Positions 19,124 through 29,391 of a stretch of DNA of 64,000 bases are shown here, in pieces (within the stretch, counting starts at the first letter, position 1; each line of letters opens with the position of its first letter). The notes beneath the pieces were generated by a model. The model saw only the letters and a program-made list of their open reading frames with translations. It was not told the DNA's origin and did not search any database. Made by a program: the position numbers and the translations under genes. This DNA is from Oceanirhabdus seepicola. Its GTDB lineage: Bacteria > Bacillota > Clostridia > Clostridiales > Clostridiaceae. The stretch covers positions 827,136 to 891,135 of the forward strand of contig NZ_JAGSOJ010000001.1 of assembly GCF_023684385.1 (NCBI RefSeq), written 5' to 3'.

Positions 19124-22100
19124 TTACTTCATCAATTCCCAAAACGCCTTATCTTTAACATAAATCGGTTTATCTTCATTTCCAAACTTAACCAAACTGT
19201 GGTGTTTCTCAAGTGATTTAATCTTATTATAAATTACCTCTTCTTCTTGCTTAGCCTTGGTATTAAATATGAACCTTACATCTTTATTACTCAAATCAGC
19301 AACATTATGAACAATCCAACTAAGAATATAACTAGCATATTCATTATCTCCTGTAGAGAAATGACTTAAAAGTTGCGTAGAAAGAATAGTTCCAACCCCA
19401 AACATTCTTCCCTCTTTTAATATCTTTCTTAAACTATCAAAATTCTTTCTTAAGAAGTTATCAGCTTCATCAACTAAAATTAAATTAGTAAGCTGTCTAT
19501 ACTGACCTTCTGTTTTACTTTCCCCTATTACTAGCATTTGAGTATAAAATATATCTAATGTAATAGCTACAACTAGGTTCTGTATTCCTTCATCATAACC
19601 TGATAAATTAATTACAGTAACTCCATCTATACATTCAAACAATGACATAGTATTGGTAGGGTCTGGTTCAAATATCTCAAATTCACTTAAATTCTTAAGT
19701 GCAGCATATAAACTATCTTCTTGTACTTTTTCTCTATCCATATATATTCTACATACATCATCCAGTGTTGGAGGAGTTTTATCCCATGTAGGAACTTTAG
19801 CTTTATGAATTCCTCTTCTCTCATATGCTTCCATTATTACATCTCTTAATAATGTTTGCTGTTTAACTCCTAAATTAAATGCATTAGCTATAGTTTCCTT
19901 AAGAGTATTAGCCGTATGAAGTGGGAGTAAAGGTTTAATCTTCTTCCCTTTAACAAGAGCTAATGGATTAAATGGTAAATGGAAAATATCATATACCTTG
20001 GCATCTGTAGCATTTACAAATTGATCGTCAATATAGTCACCCTTATAATCAAATATTAATAACCCTAATTTTTTACCATCTACATTATATATATCATTTT
20101 TATGCAATTGATAAATTAGTGATTTTGTAAATTGAGTTTTACCAGTACCCATTGTACCAATTATTCCAGTATTAGTATGGAATGTTTTACTTGTATCTGT
20201 TGGATACCAATTTATTTCTCTATCATGCTTCACATCATGGCCAAATAATACTTTCATAGGTTCTTTCGGCTCATCTACTTCCGAAATAGCTGCTTCGTCT
20301 TTTTTTACTTTAGTTGTAGTACCACCTTGATAACCAGTTTTATCTTCACTTATATTTGTAGTAGGTTTTTCTTCATTTCCTTCTACAGAACCTGTTTCAT
20401 CTTCTTTATTTAATCTCTTATACTTGCTGAATAATAAATTCTCTACTTTAAAATCACTTTGATTCTCTACGAATTTTTCCTTTAATGATTCTAACTCTGA
20501 AGCAATGTTTCTATACCCAGCATCTTCTGAGAAAGTTATTTCTAATATCTCATTGCCTTTATTAAACTCTTCCTCATTGTATGCCTCTTCTAATTCAGCT
20601 TGGTTAATTTCAATCAATTGAGCTTCATCATCAAAAGCTATTCCCTGCTTAAAAGACATAATTGATCCACGTCCAATGTATTGATCAAGCTCAGTACTTA
20701 TTGTATAATCATCATTTAATAATTTAGTTCTTACCTCTGAATCAATTATCATATCCCAATTTTGCTCAGGCCATAACTCATATAGCTTAAGCTTTTCTGC
20801 ACTTACTACAGCAAGTTGCATCATGAAATTTCTATACATTTTCTTGCTGAATCTTCTGTTCTCTTCTTCATCTTGTAAATCAATTAAATGCTTCTCTAAA
20901 TAATTTCTTGTCTTGTAAGCTTGCTTTTTAGCTTTTTTAATTACATTAGGTCTATTCTCACCAATCTTAACTTCTACTGGATAATAATGAACATTTATAT
21001 CATCATCTATTTTTTCAATACCTATAAGAAGTAAATCATCTGAATATTGACCTTCACCCTTTAAGTTTGATACTGAGAACAATCCTTCTACACTGCTTAA
21101 GCCAGCTCCTTTTGATACTCTTAATATTTCCTCAAGAGATATAGGTAGCCATACAATGTCTTTATGATAAAAATATGATAAACTCAACTTAATTGCTGAA
21201 ATTATACTTAATTTTTCTCTTGGAAATTGACCATTGCTTGATATTAATCTTAATAACCAATCACCATTAACTGCATTAAAACAATTTATAACGTTTACAG
21301 AAGTTTTATCATTTACCTCAATATTTTTTTCTTGAAGAAATTCATCTATTATTACTTGATACTGCTTTGATTTTCTAGTTACTGTTATTGCATCATATCC
21401 ACTTGAAGATGTATATTGATCACTATAATGTATTATCAATAAGTCTCTAGACGTATTGCTATTCTTAAAGAAGTTCAAATCAACTTTTGGATCAATGAAT
21501 GTAACCCAATGTGTTGAATCGTAAATTTTTTCAAGCTTATCTCTACTTTCATCAGAAATTGCTGTTGTTCTGCACTCCTCTTCACTAAATGGTGAATCCG
21601 TCTGTGCAACCTTTACTAAAGCATTCATTTTGTTGACCAATTTCAGCAGTATATTACTTTCACCTTTTTTCATATATCTATTACCAAACCCAGTCCTATA
21701 TGAGTTACCTAAGAACTTAGATGGTACTCCTGAAATTAATCCATCTAATGATATCCCTGTTATAATATCATTCATATTACTATCTTTCTCTTCAACACTT
21801 TGCTCCATCTCATAGAAAGTTACATGACTATATTCATACTTCTCATCTTCAATATCTTTCTTATAAAAATGTATCTTCTGTATACATATATTTAAAATAT
21901 CTTCTTTTGTGTAATCTTTACTTAAAGCTCTATTACTTAAATCAATCTTTAAATTATGTTCAATTTCTTCTGAAGTACTATAATATGATAATTCTTCGAA
22001 TACATTGCTTATTTCATTACTATAAATATTAACATCTATAGGTAATAAGTTATCCGGTTTAGTCTTCTTCAATTTATCAATATAGTAATTTATTATACCT

Positions 22101-24391
22101 TGAAGAATTTCTCTACAATCACCTGTATTAATTAAGTTAATTTTTACAGCTGCTTCAGATGTCAAATTAAATAAATAATTAAAATGATATATAAATTCAT
22201 CTATTTTTTCTTTTACCAATTTAGAAACAAATTCTCTAGATCCTTTATATCTTAAGATATCATTCTTAATATAGTATTTCCATTCTAGTGAATGTTGTTG
22301 TTCTATTGGTTTATATAGCTTTTTATCCTCTCCACATATATATGGTAAAAGATAAATTGAATCAAGCTTTTTTGCTAGTTGTTCATTTATTTTTTCATTT
22401 TCAATTGTTTCAGTTAATCTGATTTGATACATAACATTAATTGGATTCAAAGGATAAAATAACATTTCCTTATCTCCATCTTCTCTTTTTATAACACCAA
22501 CTCTTAAGAGGTTTTTATGATGTTTTTTTGCATACTCCCCTTCTTTTAGTTCATTAGCAGCGCCCAGAAAAGCCTCTACATAGTTTTTGCTTAAAACAAT
22601 TAATTCTTCATTATAATATGCTAAACTTGGTATCAAATTATTAACTCTATAATATTCAAGCAATTGAAAATATGCAGTTTTAAAATTATTATTTATTTCA
22701 ATATCTTCTCCTATTAACTCCCCATCTCTTTCAATGAAACTACAGTAATCACTATTTATAATGATCTGCTCTCTTTCAAGGTTTTCTCTAAATTCATCTC
22801 TAGTAAAATAAACTCTTGTACCTTGAATAAGTTTACCATTATCATATTTAAAACTTTCCTTTTCTTCCCTCTTCTTTGTCCAGACATTAAACCCAGTAAT
22901 AACTGTAGCTCTATTTCCTTCATCCTTTATAGCAAGAGGAATTCCTAAATCTAATATATTTAAATTAAATTTAATTAAATCTGTATTTTCATCCTGTTCT
23001 ACTTCATTTATAACTCTTATTTTACTATCTAAAGAGTCTATAATAATCTCACTCTGATTTTCACTTATAATCTTGTTTTCTATAAAGTCCTTTTCTAAAT
23101 TGAATTCAAATTCTCTTCTCTCAGTATTTAGCATTAAATATTTCTCTTTTGGTTTCACAACTAAATTATAATTAGTTTTTATCACTGAATTATCAAATAC
23201 TGATCTATCAATATCCAATACAAGAATCTTAAATTCAAATGTTACCTTATCCTTATATTTAATAGAATTAAAGCTAACATTTCCTGGTACATGATCAATT
23301 TCAACTATCAGTTTTTTACCACTAGCTTTAGCTGTAGCTTCCTGATTTTTAGCTAGCGTTATAAATCTTTGACTTACTCTGTCATCAAACTTTAATTCTA
23401 AACTTATTTTTTGTTCTCTATCTTTATTAAATATAATTATATTTTTCTTTCTTTTTTTAGCTGCAGTATTCCCTTCTTCTTTTTCCCAGAAGTTTTCTGC
23501 ATCCAAACTAATCAATTTACTCTCTACATACTCTATTTTTTTATCTTTTTTCTTACTTTCAATAGATTGCTTGATTTCTTTATATTCAACTTCTTCCCAT
23601 TCAACCTTTTTTAACTTTTCAACACCATTTTCATCTAAAAACTTTTCTAGTAAAGTATCTATATCTCCACCATATTTGTGTATATTATCTACTCTTGCAT
23701 AGTTATCTGCATTATCTTCTAACCTATTAAAGGCTTCTTTTTTATTGTTTATTTCATCAAGCTTACTATCATAAAAGATTCCAAAGTTTTTAAATTCATC
23801 TTTGTTAATATCCCCTTTGTTTATTACAGTCAATAAATCCGAATACTGTAATACCGAAGTACTATCCTCTGAAATTTGCTCACTTCTCTTTTTTAAATCA
23901 AACTCAATTATATATTTATCACCAATTGATAAATCACTATTTTCGATTTTTTCTTTAATATCTTCTGTAATGGAACTAGTATGGAATGGCATTCCCTCTT
24001 TATTGAAGCTTCTTGCCCCCCCAACTATACTATCTAATGTAGTATTATGAATAAATAATATTGCAGTATTTTTAAATAAATCGCTATTTGTTCCTCCAAC
24101 TTCATTACGAAGTCTCGTTAAATAATCTGGCTTAATATTATTTATAGTAGCTGAGATAATAACCTTAATTCCATTAACAACTATACTATATGTTACATAT
24201 TCACTTGCATTTTCAGCTGCTTTATATTTAAATTCTTGTGCTTCAGAAACTTTTTTAAGTTCCTCATATAAAACTTTTACTTCATCTTCCTTTTCAAATT
24301 GAATCTCAAATTTATCTCCATTTTTAACTTCTACATCATTGAAATACTTAACAACTTTTTTGGCTAAATAATTATAAAACTGATTTAACAT
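19124..24391 (-). CDS. dptH: DptH, HerA/FtsK-type ATPase of phosphorothioate-dependent restriction
   Basis: The protein has ~1755 residues. The long N-terminal part (~1400 residues) has no simple motif. The C-terminal ATPase domain has GTMGTGKT (Walker A, ~1415) and LILVDEAD (Walker B, ~1640), typical of the HerA/FtsK family. This size and architecture are those of DptH (DndH), which acts with DptF and DptG to restrict DNA lacking phosphorothioate. I choose the ATG at 24391 because GGTGAT lies seven bases upstream; the frame also has an ATG at 24400 and a GTG at 24412. The chosen start overlaps dptG by 20 bases. A Glu/Asp-rich linker near residue 1330-1390 precedes the ATPase. Confidence 0.9.
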   Translation of the reverse strand: MLNQFYNYLAKKVVKYFNDVEVKNGDKFEIQFEKEDEVKVLYEELKKVSEAQEFKYKAAENASEYVTYSIVVNGIKVIISATINNIKPDYLTRLRNEVGGTNSDLFKNTAILFIHNTTLDSIVGGARSFNKEGMPFHTSSITEDIKEKIENSDLSIGDKYIIEFDLKKRSEQISEDSTSVLQYSDLLTVINKGDINKDEFKNFGIFYDSKLDEINNKKEAFNRLEDNADNYARVDNIHKYGGDIDTLLEKFLDENGVEKLKKVEWEEVEYKEIKQSIESKKKDKKIEYVESKLISLDAENFWEKEEGNTAAKKRKKNIIIFNKDREQKISLELKFDDRVSQRFITLAKNQEATAKASGKKLIVEIDHVPGNVSFNSIKYKDKVTFEFKILVLDIDRSVFDNSVIKTNYNLVVKPKEKYLMLNTERREFEFNLEKDFIENKIISENQSEIIIDSLDSKIRVINEVEQDENTDLIKFNLNILDLGIPLAIKDEGNRATVITGFNVWTKKREEKESFKYDNGKLIQGTRVYFTRDEFRENLEREQIIINSDYCSFIERDGELIGEDIEINNNFKTAYFQLLEYYRVNNLIPSLAYYNEELIVLSKNYVEAFLGAANELKEGEYAKKHHKNLLRVGVIKREDGDKEMLFYPLNPINVMYQIRLTETIENEKINEQLAKKLDSIYLLPYICGEDKKLYKPIEQQHSLEWKYYIKNDILRYKGSREFVSKLVKEKIDEFIYHFNYLFNLTSEAAVKINLINTGDCREILQGIINYYIDKLKKTKPDNLLPIDVNIYSNEISNVFEELSYYSTSEEIEHNLKIDLSNRALSKDYTKEDILNICIQKIHFYKKDIEDEKYEYSHVTFYEMEQSVEEKDSNMNDIITGISLDGLISGVPSKFLGNSYRTGFGNRYMKKGESNILLKLVNKMNALVKVAQTDSPFSEEECRTTAISDESRDKLEKIYDSTHWVTFIDPKVDLNFFKNSNTSRDLLIIHYSDQYTSSSGYDAITVTRKSKQYQVIIDEFLQEKNIEVNDKTSVNVINCFNAVNGDWLLRLISSNGQFPREKLSIISAIKLSLSYFYHKDIVWLPISLEEILRVSKGAGLSSVEGLFSVSNLKGEGQYSDDLLLIGIEKIDDDINVHYYPVEVKIGENRPNVIKKAKKQAYKTRNYLEKHLIDLQDEEENRRFSKKMYRNFMMQLAVVSAEKLKLYELWPEQNWDMIIDSEVRTKLLNDDYTISTELDQYIGRGSIMSFKQGIAFDDEAQLIEINQAELEEAYNEEEFNKGNEILEITFSEDAGYRNIASELESLKEKFVENQSDFKVENLLFSKYKRLNKEDETGSVEGNEEKPTTNISEDKTGYQGGTTTKVKKDEAAISEVDEPKEPMKVLFGHDVKHDREINWYPTDTSKTFHTNTGIIGTMGTGKTQFTKSLIYQLHKNDIYNVDGKKLGLLIFDYKGDYIDDQFVNATDAKVYDIFHLPFNPLALVKGKKIKPLLPLHTANTLKETIANAFNLGVKQQTLLRDVIMEAYERRGIHKAKVPTWDKTPPTLDDVCRIYMDREKVQEDSLYAALKNLSEFEIFEPDPTNTMSLFECIDGVTVINLSGYDEGIQNLVVAITLDIFYTQMLVIGESKTEGQYRQLTNLILVDEADNFLRKNFDSLRKILKEGRMFGVGTILSTQLLSHFSTGDNEYASYILSWIVHNVADLSNKDVRFIFNTKAKQEEEVIYNKIKSLEKHHSLVKFGNEDKPIYVKDKAFWELMK

Positions 24392-25790
24392 ATTGTGCAT
24401 CACCACTATCACTCTTCTTCTCTAATATATTTAACTTCTCGAATAACTGAGATATCTTTGCTTTAGAGTCTCTATCCAAGAAAACTCCTCTTTTTTCATA
24501 TTCAATAAATAAATCTTTTAATTTCATCTTTTCATTGTCTTTTAAACTTATCTTTGTTAAAAATATGATATATTCTTCTGTAAGATTAAGAGTATATCCT
24601 AATCTTCCTCTTTGTCTTAAAAAATTCACTTTACAGAACTCTACAAACCAAGTACAGTAGTCCTTTTGTCTCTCTTTTCTACCTGAGTTGATAAACTGGT
24701 AATTTATTGATTTATATAACTCATAAATTATATTAAGTATGTCATCATCATACTTTCTTTCAAAATTCATTCTACTAAAATCAACATCACCAACATAATT
24801 CTTATAGTTATCTAACAATTCTTGAAAAGATTTTTTACTTTCTTCATATCCCTCTATCTTCATGTTATTTACAATATTTTTTATATCTAAATAGCTACAA
24901 ACTTCCTCCCTATTATTATGATTTATAAGCTCTAAACAATTTGCATGAGAAAATAAAGTTTGTAATGAGCCATCTACTAGTTTCCATCCACTCTCATAAC
25001 TCAATCTTGCCTTACTTGCTTTTTCCCAATCTAAATTAAAATAAACTTCTATAGGCTTTTCTATTGTCGCATCGAACATTTTATTTAAGTTTAAAGAAAG
25101 CTGTATTACATAAAACATATAATAAAACTTCAATAATTTTTCAATATTATTATTGTAAAATGAAGGTTTCTTTAGCATATACTTTAGGTCATCCATAAAT
25201 ACATCAGATACATACGGAACTAAATTTTCATATGTCACTTTTCTACTTTTACTTTCATTTGAATCTGGAAGACTCTCTACTATAAGTTTTAGCATTATAT
25301 TATCTGGAATAGTATCATATGCTTTTTTTATAAGTTCTTCAGTTTCACTATATTCCTTACATAATACATCACATAAAAATTTACCTAATTTTTTATTACT
25401 ATTCTTAGCTTGAATATAATTCATTACTTTAGGATGAAAGAAGACTAAATTATCTTCCTTATCAAAAAATAATTCTTTAATTATATTTTTAAAAACACTT
25501 TTATCTTTTTCATCAATTTCAATCTTTGCGATAATTTTATCTGTAAATTCATCGTTTATAGCTTCTTTAATTTCTTTTTTATTAGATATTCCTCTTGAAA
25601 ATTGTCCTATACAATTTTTAAAATTAATAATTTGATCTTTAAATCTAGCTTTATATTGTGTTGTATACGGTAATATGGAAATCTTATTACCTGTATTATG
25701 CTGCAAAGAATTTATTTTCTTTGTATTATCTTCAGCTTCTACAAACTTATAACTGTTTCTCACATCTTTTAAATCAATTTTATACATCAT
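24372..25790 (-). CDS. dptG: DptG, phosphorothioate-dependent restriction protein
   Basis: The product has 472 residues, is helical and has no catalytic motif I can name. Its size and place between dptF and dptH match DptG (DndG), needed with DptF and DptH for restriction of unmodified DNA. The C-terminal ~80 residues look like a helical DNA- or partner-binding region. The start follows GGAGAGATAGAAT, four bases after the dptF stop, and the end overlaps dptH, so the three genes are co-translated. Confidence 0.85.
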   Translation of the reverse strand: MMYKIDLKDVRNSYKFVEAEDNTKKINSLQHNTGNKISILPYTTQYKARFKDQIINFKNCIGQFSRGISNKKEIKEAINDEFTDKIIAKIEIDEKDKSVFKNIIKELFFDKEDNLVFFHPKVMNYIQAKNSNKKLGKFLCDVLCKEYSETEELIKKAYDTIPDNIMLKLIVESLPDSNESKSRKVTYENLVPYVSDVFMDDLKYMLKKPSFYNNNIEKLLKFYYMFYVIQLSLNLNKMFDATIEKPIEVYFNLDWEKASKARLSYESGWKLVDGSLQTLFSHANCLELINHNNREEVCSYLDIKNIVNNMKIEGYEESKKSFQELLDNYKNYVGDVDFSRMNFERKYDDDILNIIYELYKSINYQFINSGRKERQKDYCTWFVEFCKVNFLRQRGRLGYTLNLTEEYIIFLTKISLKDNEKMKLKDLFIEYEKRGVFLDRDSKAKISQLFEKLNILEKKSDSGDAQYVKSVL

Positions 25791-25793
25791 ATT

Positions 25794-27587
25794 CTATCTC
25801 TCCATAAAACAATATTCATTATAGTCATCTAAATATAGCCTATACTTCTTAATTTCACCGGCTATCTTCTGCTCAAATAATACCTCTTCCTTCTGGCTAC
25901 CTAATCTCTGAATTTTTTCAATAAAATCCACGAAATTAATAAAGTTATTCTTATCTTTTCTATTCGGTCTGTACCCTTTTCTAACTTTACAAAGCAAGTT
26001 ATATAGCAAATAATCTATATCAACCATTACTTTAGTTTCTTCTGATTTACTTTTCTTGTATTTTAAAATAAGTCTTGTAATAAACTTAAATAATTCTCGC
26101 TCTTCTTTTTCTTCATAATCCGCAATATCCCCAACTATATCCAACTTTTGGTATGTATTGAATTTACCTTGATTTTTACCAATAGTCATATTAATTGCAT
26201 TATCTTCATCATTTTGCCCATTCCACTTATATATAGCATCTTTTACACCTGTTAATAATCCCTTAAGTTGTCTTTTAGAACCTTTATTCCAATAGTACAG
26301 ATATCTCATATATTCTGTATAAATTTCATCATCAAATATTTCTTTTCTATCTTTAGCCATAAAAGAATATAATCTTAAATAAATCTTTATAACATCTTCT
26401 TTTACATTTTCCTTATCTATTTTTGTTTTAGTCTTTTCATATAATATTGTTTCATCTTTTAAGGAAGATAACATATACTGTAAATCAGTAGAATCAAGGT
26501 TTTCCTCAAAAATTTTGCTTAAATTAGAAGTGTTGTTTAACTTAATAATTACTGCATCCATTTTCTCACTTCTATAGTTAACTGGATCTATATTCTCCAA
26601 TGCTTCAAGAATATTAGAGGTATCCTTATGAGTAAATAATATATTTGCAGTTAAGCTTTTTATATACTCCTTAAAAGGTAACTTTTCAATTTTCTTAATA
26701 AGTTTTGAAATAGTTAAATTTTCAAAACAATTATCAACTAAAATATCGTATATAAAGTTAAGTAATGCTCTAGTTGAAATAATAACTTTTTCTTTTATCA
26801 TTACTTCTATTAATTTATCTATAATTCTTTTCTGTACAAATTCATCCCCTATAAAATCATAGTTATTTTTTATAGGACATTTATAAGAACAACTACAATT
26901 ACTACAATTATTACTATATGACATAAAGAACGGATTTTCATCATCTTTATTAGCTATTTTACCAATTATATCTTTAATATATTGAGATGTAGGTCCTTCT
27001 TCCATTAAAGAGTACATATGATAATCACTGAAGTTAATATATTGAAAATAACTATTCTGTTCAAATTTACTTTCCTCAATATTATCATGTAGTATTTTCT
27101 TTTTAGTTATATATTCTTTAAGTTTAGTAAATCTGTGTCCAAATTCAGAATCAATAAAATTTGTAAGGGTACCTAAATTAATTGCTAATATTAATTTTTC
27201 CTTATGTCCTTCATATAATTTATCATCTGAATAAACATCTAAAACTTCATTCAGTGTTTCAATAGATGTTTTCTCAGGATCTAAACTTTCTGTAGCGTCA
27301 TTATGAATACTAAAATCACATAAAATTTCTGGATTCTTATTTTTAAAATATGATATTAAGTGCGACTTACCATCACCAACACTACCACAAACCAATAATA
27401 ATTGAGGCTTATCGGAATTATGAGCACTCTTTATTAAATTCCAAAACTCATGCTGTACTGGTCTTTCGACATGCATGTACTCTTTAAAATTACTAAAAGA
27501 ATCAATATTCTCAACTGCTTCTTTTGATGATGTTCTAAGTCTCTTTAATGTATTAATTAAACAATTTTCATTTTGCAATTCATTCAC
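25794..27587 (-). CDS. dptF: DptF, ATPase of phosphorothioate-dependent restriction
   Basis: The protein has 597 residues and begins with a helical cap followed by a P-loop GSVGDGKS (68-75). A tight cysteine cluster near residues 226-236 (NCSNCSCSYKCP) could bind zinc or an iron-sulfur centre. This layout is that of DptF (DndF), one of three proteins of Dnd-type restriction. The gene starts directly after the HNH gene stop. The GTG at 27587 overlaps the AGGTGA ribosome site; a TTG at codon 4 (27578), five bases from that site, may be the real start. Context with dptG and dptH makes the name firm. Confidence 0.88.
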   Translation of the reverse strand: MNELQNENCLINTLKRLRTSSKEAVENIDSFSNFKEYMHVERPVQHEFWNLIKSAHNSDKPQLLLVCGSVGDGKSHLISYFKNKNPEILCDFSIHNDATESLDPEKTSIETLNEVLDVYSDDKLYEGHKEKLILAINLGTLTNFIDSEFGHRFTKLKEYITKKKILHDNIEESKFEQNSYFQYINFSDYHMYSLMEEGPTSQYIKDIIGKIANKDDENPFFMSYSNNCSNCSCSYKCPIKNNYDFIGDEFVQKRIIDKLIEVMIKEKVIISTRALLNFIYDILVDNCFENLTISKLIKKIEKLPFKEYIKSLTANILFTHKDTSNILEALENIDPVNYRSEKMDAVIIKLNNTSNLSKIFEENLDSTDLQYMLSSLKDETILYEKTKTKIDKENVKEDVIKIYLRLYSFMAKDRKEIFDDEIYTEYMRYLYYWNKGSKRQLKGLLTGVKDAIYKWNGQNDEDNAINMTIGKNQGKFNTYQKLDIVGDIADYEEKEERELFKFITRLILKYKKSKSEETKVMVDIDYLLYNLLCKVRKGYRPNRKDKNNFINFVDFIEKIQRLGSQKEEVLFEQKIAGEIKKYRLYLDDYNEYCFMER

Positions 27588-28628
27588 CTACTTTTTTATT
27601 AAATCAACTTCTATCTCTATACCTTTAGCTTTCACAAAATTCCATAAATCAAATCCACAAAATTCTGCTGAGGTATAATAATTTCGAAAATTCTTTTCAC
27701 TATACAAACTAAAATCTTTATTAACTAAATAATTATCTATTTTTTTTAGATTATTATCTCTATAAATAATTTTATCCAAGTAATATTCATCTGCTAATCT
27801 ATTATTTTTTGATAAGTTGCAGTTGGGACATGAAGCTACCAAATTCCACAATCTATCATTCTTTATAAAAGACCATGGAATGAAGTGATCTATATGAACC
27901 TTTTCATAACTAAGTTTATTTCCACAATAAAAACAACTTGTCTCACATCTATTAAACTGAAAAAAGAAAAAATCCTTATATATTCTTAAACTGCTTCTCT
28001 TAGATGCATCATGTAGTTTTTCGGCAATTCCATAACAATTATCTTTTTTATTAACTTTTTCTAAAAAGTCAATCCAACATAAATTATTTATCTTTAATAG
28101 GGTAATTGAGTGTTTATATAAAAAGCTTAATACAGAAGGATTAAATTTTAAGTAATTTTCTCTTAAAGAAAAAGTATATAACTCTCCCCCCGAATCTCCA
28201 TATAACGCACCTACCACATATTTTTTCCCTTCTTTAAAAACTTCTTTTTCCATCTTATCCTTTATATTAATCGGAATTTTATCATAATTAGCAGTACTTA
28301 TCTCAGGATAATCGTCAATGTATTTGTCAAATATTTTTCCTATACTAGATCTTCCGCCTTTAATCATCTTAGTACATTGAGTTAACTCATGCTTAACAAT
28401 AAGATTCCAATATATTCTGCTAAATCTAATAAATATATCTGAAATCTTAATTTCTCCATTTAAATTAACATCATATGAGCTTTCTAATAAAGCCTTTAGA
28501 AATCCAAACTTATATGAAGTAGCATTTGTAGTTTTATTAGATAAGATATAATTAAATATTTTCCAAATATCATCATCACATAAGTCACATCTAGAATACA
28601 TTCCTGATTTTAATTTCCATCCTTCCAT
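27588..28628 (-). CDS. HNH endonuclease leading the dptFGH unit
   Basis: The protein has ~346 residues. A CxxC (CFYC, ~230) is followed by HIDHFIPWS (~243), an Asn in NLVASC and a second CxxC with downstream NLSKNNR (~266). This is a complete HNH/ββα-metal nuclease core with a zinc knuckle. The N-terminal ~220 residues are helical and unassigned. I place the start at 28628, preceded by GTGAGGGACCAA; a GTG at 28640 also opens the frame. It abuts dptF with no gap, so it is part of the same transcript and may supply cutting activity for the Dpt complex. That role is inferred from position. Confidence 0.85.
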   Translation of the reverse strand: MEGWKLKSGMYSRCDLCDDDIWKIFNYILSNKTTNATSYKFGFLKALLESSYDVNLNGEIKISDIFIRFSRIYWNLIVKHELTQCTKMIKGGRSSIGKIFDKYIDDYPEISTANYDKIPINIKDKMEKEVFKEGKKYVVGALYGDSGGELYTFSLRENYLKFNPSVLSFLYKHSITLLKINNLCWIDFLEKVNKKDNCYGIAEKLHDASKRSSLRIYKDFFFFQFNRCETSCFYCGNKLSYEKVHIDHFIPWSFIKNDRLWNLVASCPNCNLSKNNRLADEYYLDKIIYRDNNLKKIDNYLVNKDFSLYSEKNFRNYYTSAEFCGFDLWNFVKAKGIEIEVDLIKK

Positions 28629-28640
28629 TTGGTCCCTCAC

Positions 28641-28895
28641 AATTATATTTAATCACTACCATCACCATAACCGTTGTAAATTATATTTCCTATTATCCAA
28701 TCAACTTCAACCAAAACTCTATATATATAGTTTATTCTACACTATTATCTGATAACTTTCATCACTTCCGACAAAACCGGATAAAAACTGACAAAATGTT
28801 TGATACGTTCAAATTAAACGTAAATTTAAGTCCCTTATTTTAAAAAAGAACCTACTTGCTACCTGGCACGTTCAGTTCAAATTTTATCTTAACTA
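28641..28895 (-). promoter_or_regulatory. Upstream region of the HNH-dptFGH unit
   Basis: No gene is visible. The stretch contains two TTTTGTC blocks about 20 bases apart (near 28783 and 28797, read on the - strand) and two GTTCAAATT blocks (near 28808 and 28873). These could be regulator sites for the dpt unit. I found no promoter close to consensus. Confidence 0.3.
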
Positions 28896-29144
28896 TTAAA
28901 ATATTCTTGCAGTGGAACTACCATAGATACCATAATATCTGAAAGGACATAACCATCCTTTGTTTATCCCCTCTCTAAGCCCAACCTCATATACCACATT
29001 ATAATCACACAATGCATATACATCTTTATTATCCAATCTATCTGGTGTAGCAGTTAATCCCAGCATGAACTTAGGATTGAAGTAGTCTATGATATTCTTA
29101 TAATTATTTGCTACAGCATGATGAAATTCATCAGCCTGTGTCAA
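28896..29144 (-). pseudogene. Fragment of a DEAD/DEAH helicase (PLD-helicase type)
   Basis: Some 70 residues are clearly helicase: DEFHHAV (motif II), GLTATPDRLD (motif III) and a following YEVGLREGINKGWLCPF segment. The Walker A half and the C-terminal RecA lobe are missing on both sides, and the reading frame ends in unrelated residues. It resembles the phospholipase-D/superfamily 2 helicases found in defence islands. It starts at the same point in the helicase where the fragment at 57613-57858 stops. No promoter or ribosome site is convincing. It is a dead remnant at the island edge. Confidence 0.75.
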
Positions 29145-29391
29145 GATAAAACTAAAAAATTTTCTAATTCATTAAAATAAATATAGTTCAACAAACATCA
29201 AAACTAATGTTAGCTGAGCTATATTTATTTTAGATTGTGTTAGAGATAATGTTTGATATAATATATAAAATTAAGGAATAAGAGTTCCTTAGATTCGTTA
29301 TTTATAAATATTCAACAACTATATTTTCTCTTTCATAATGCACAGTACTCTTTTTGTTGTGACTTAATTAATTAACTATACATCTAGCATT
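29145..29391. other. Non-coding stretch between helicase remnant and hydrolase
   Basis: The sequence is AT-rich and no gene can be read in it. It is probably decayed DNA at the right edge of the defence island. Confidence 0.4.
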
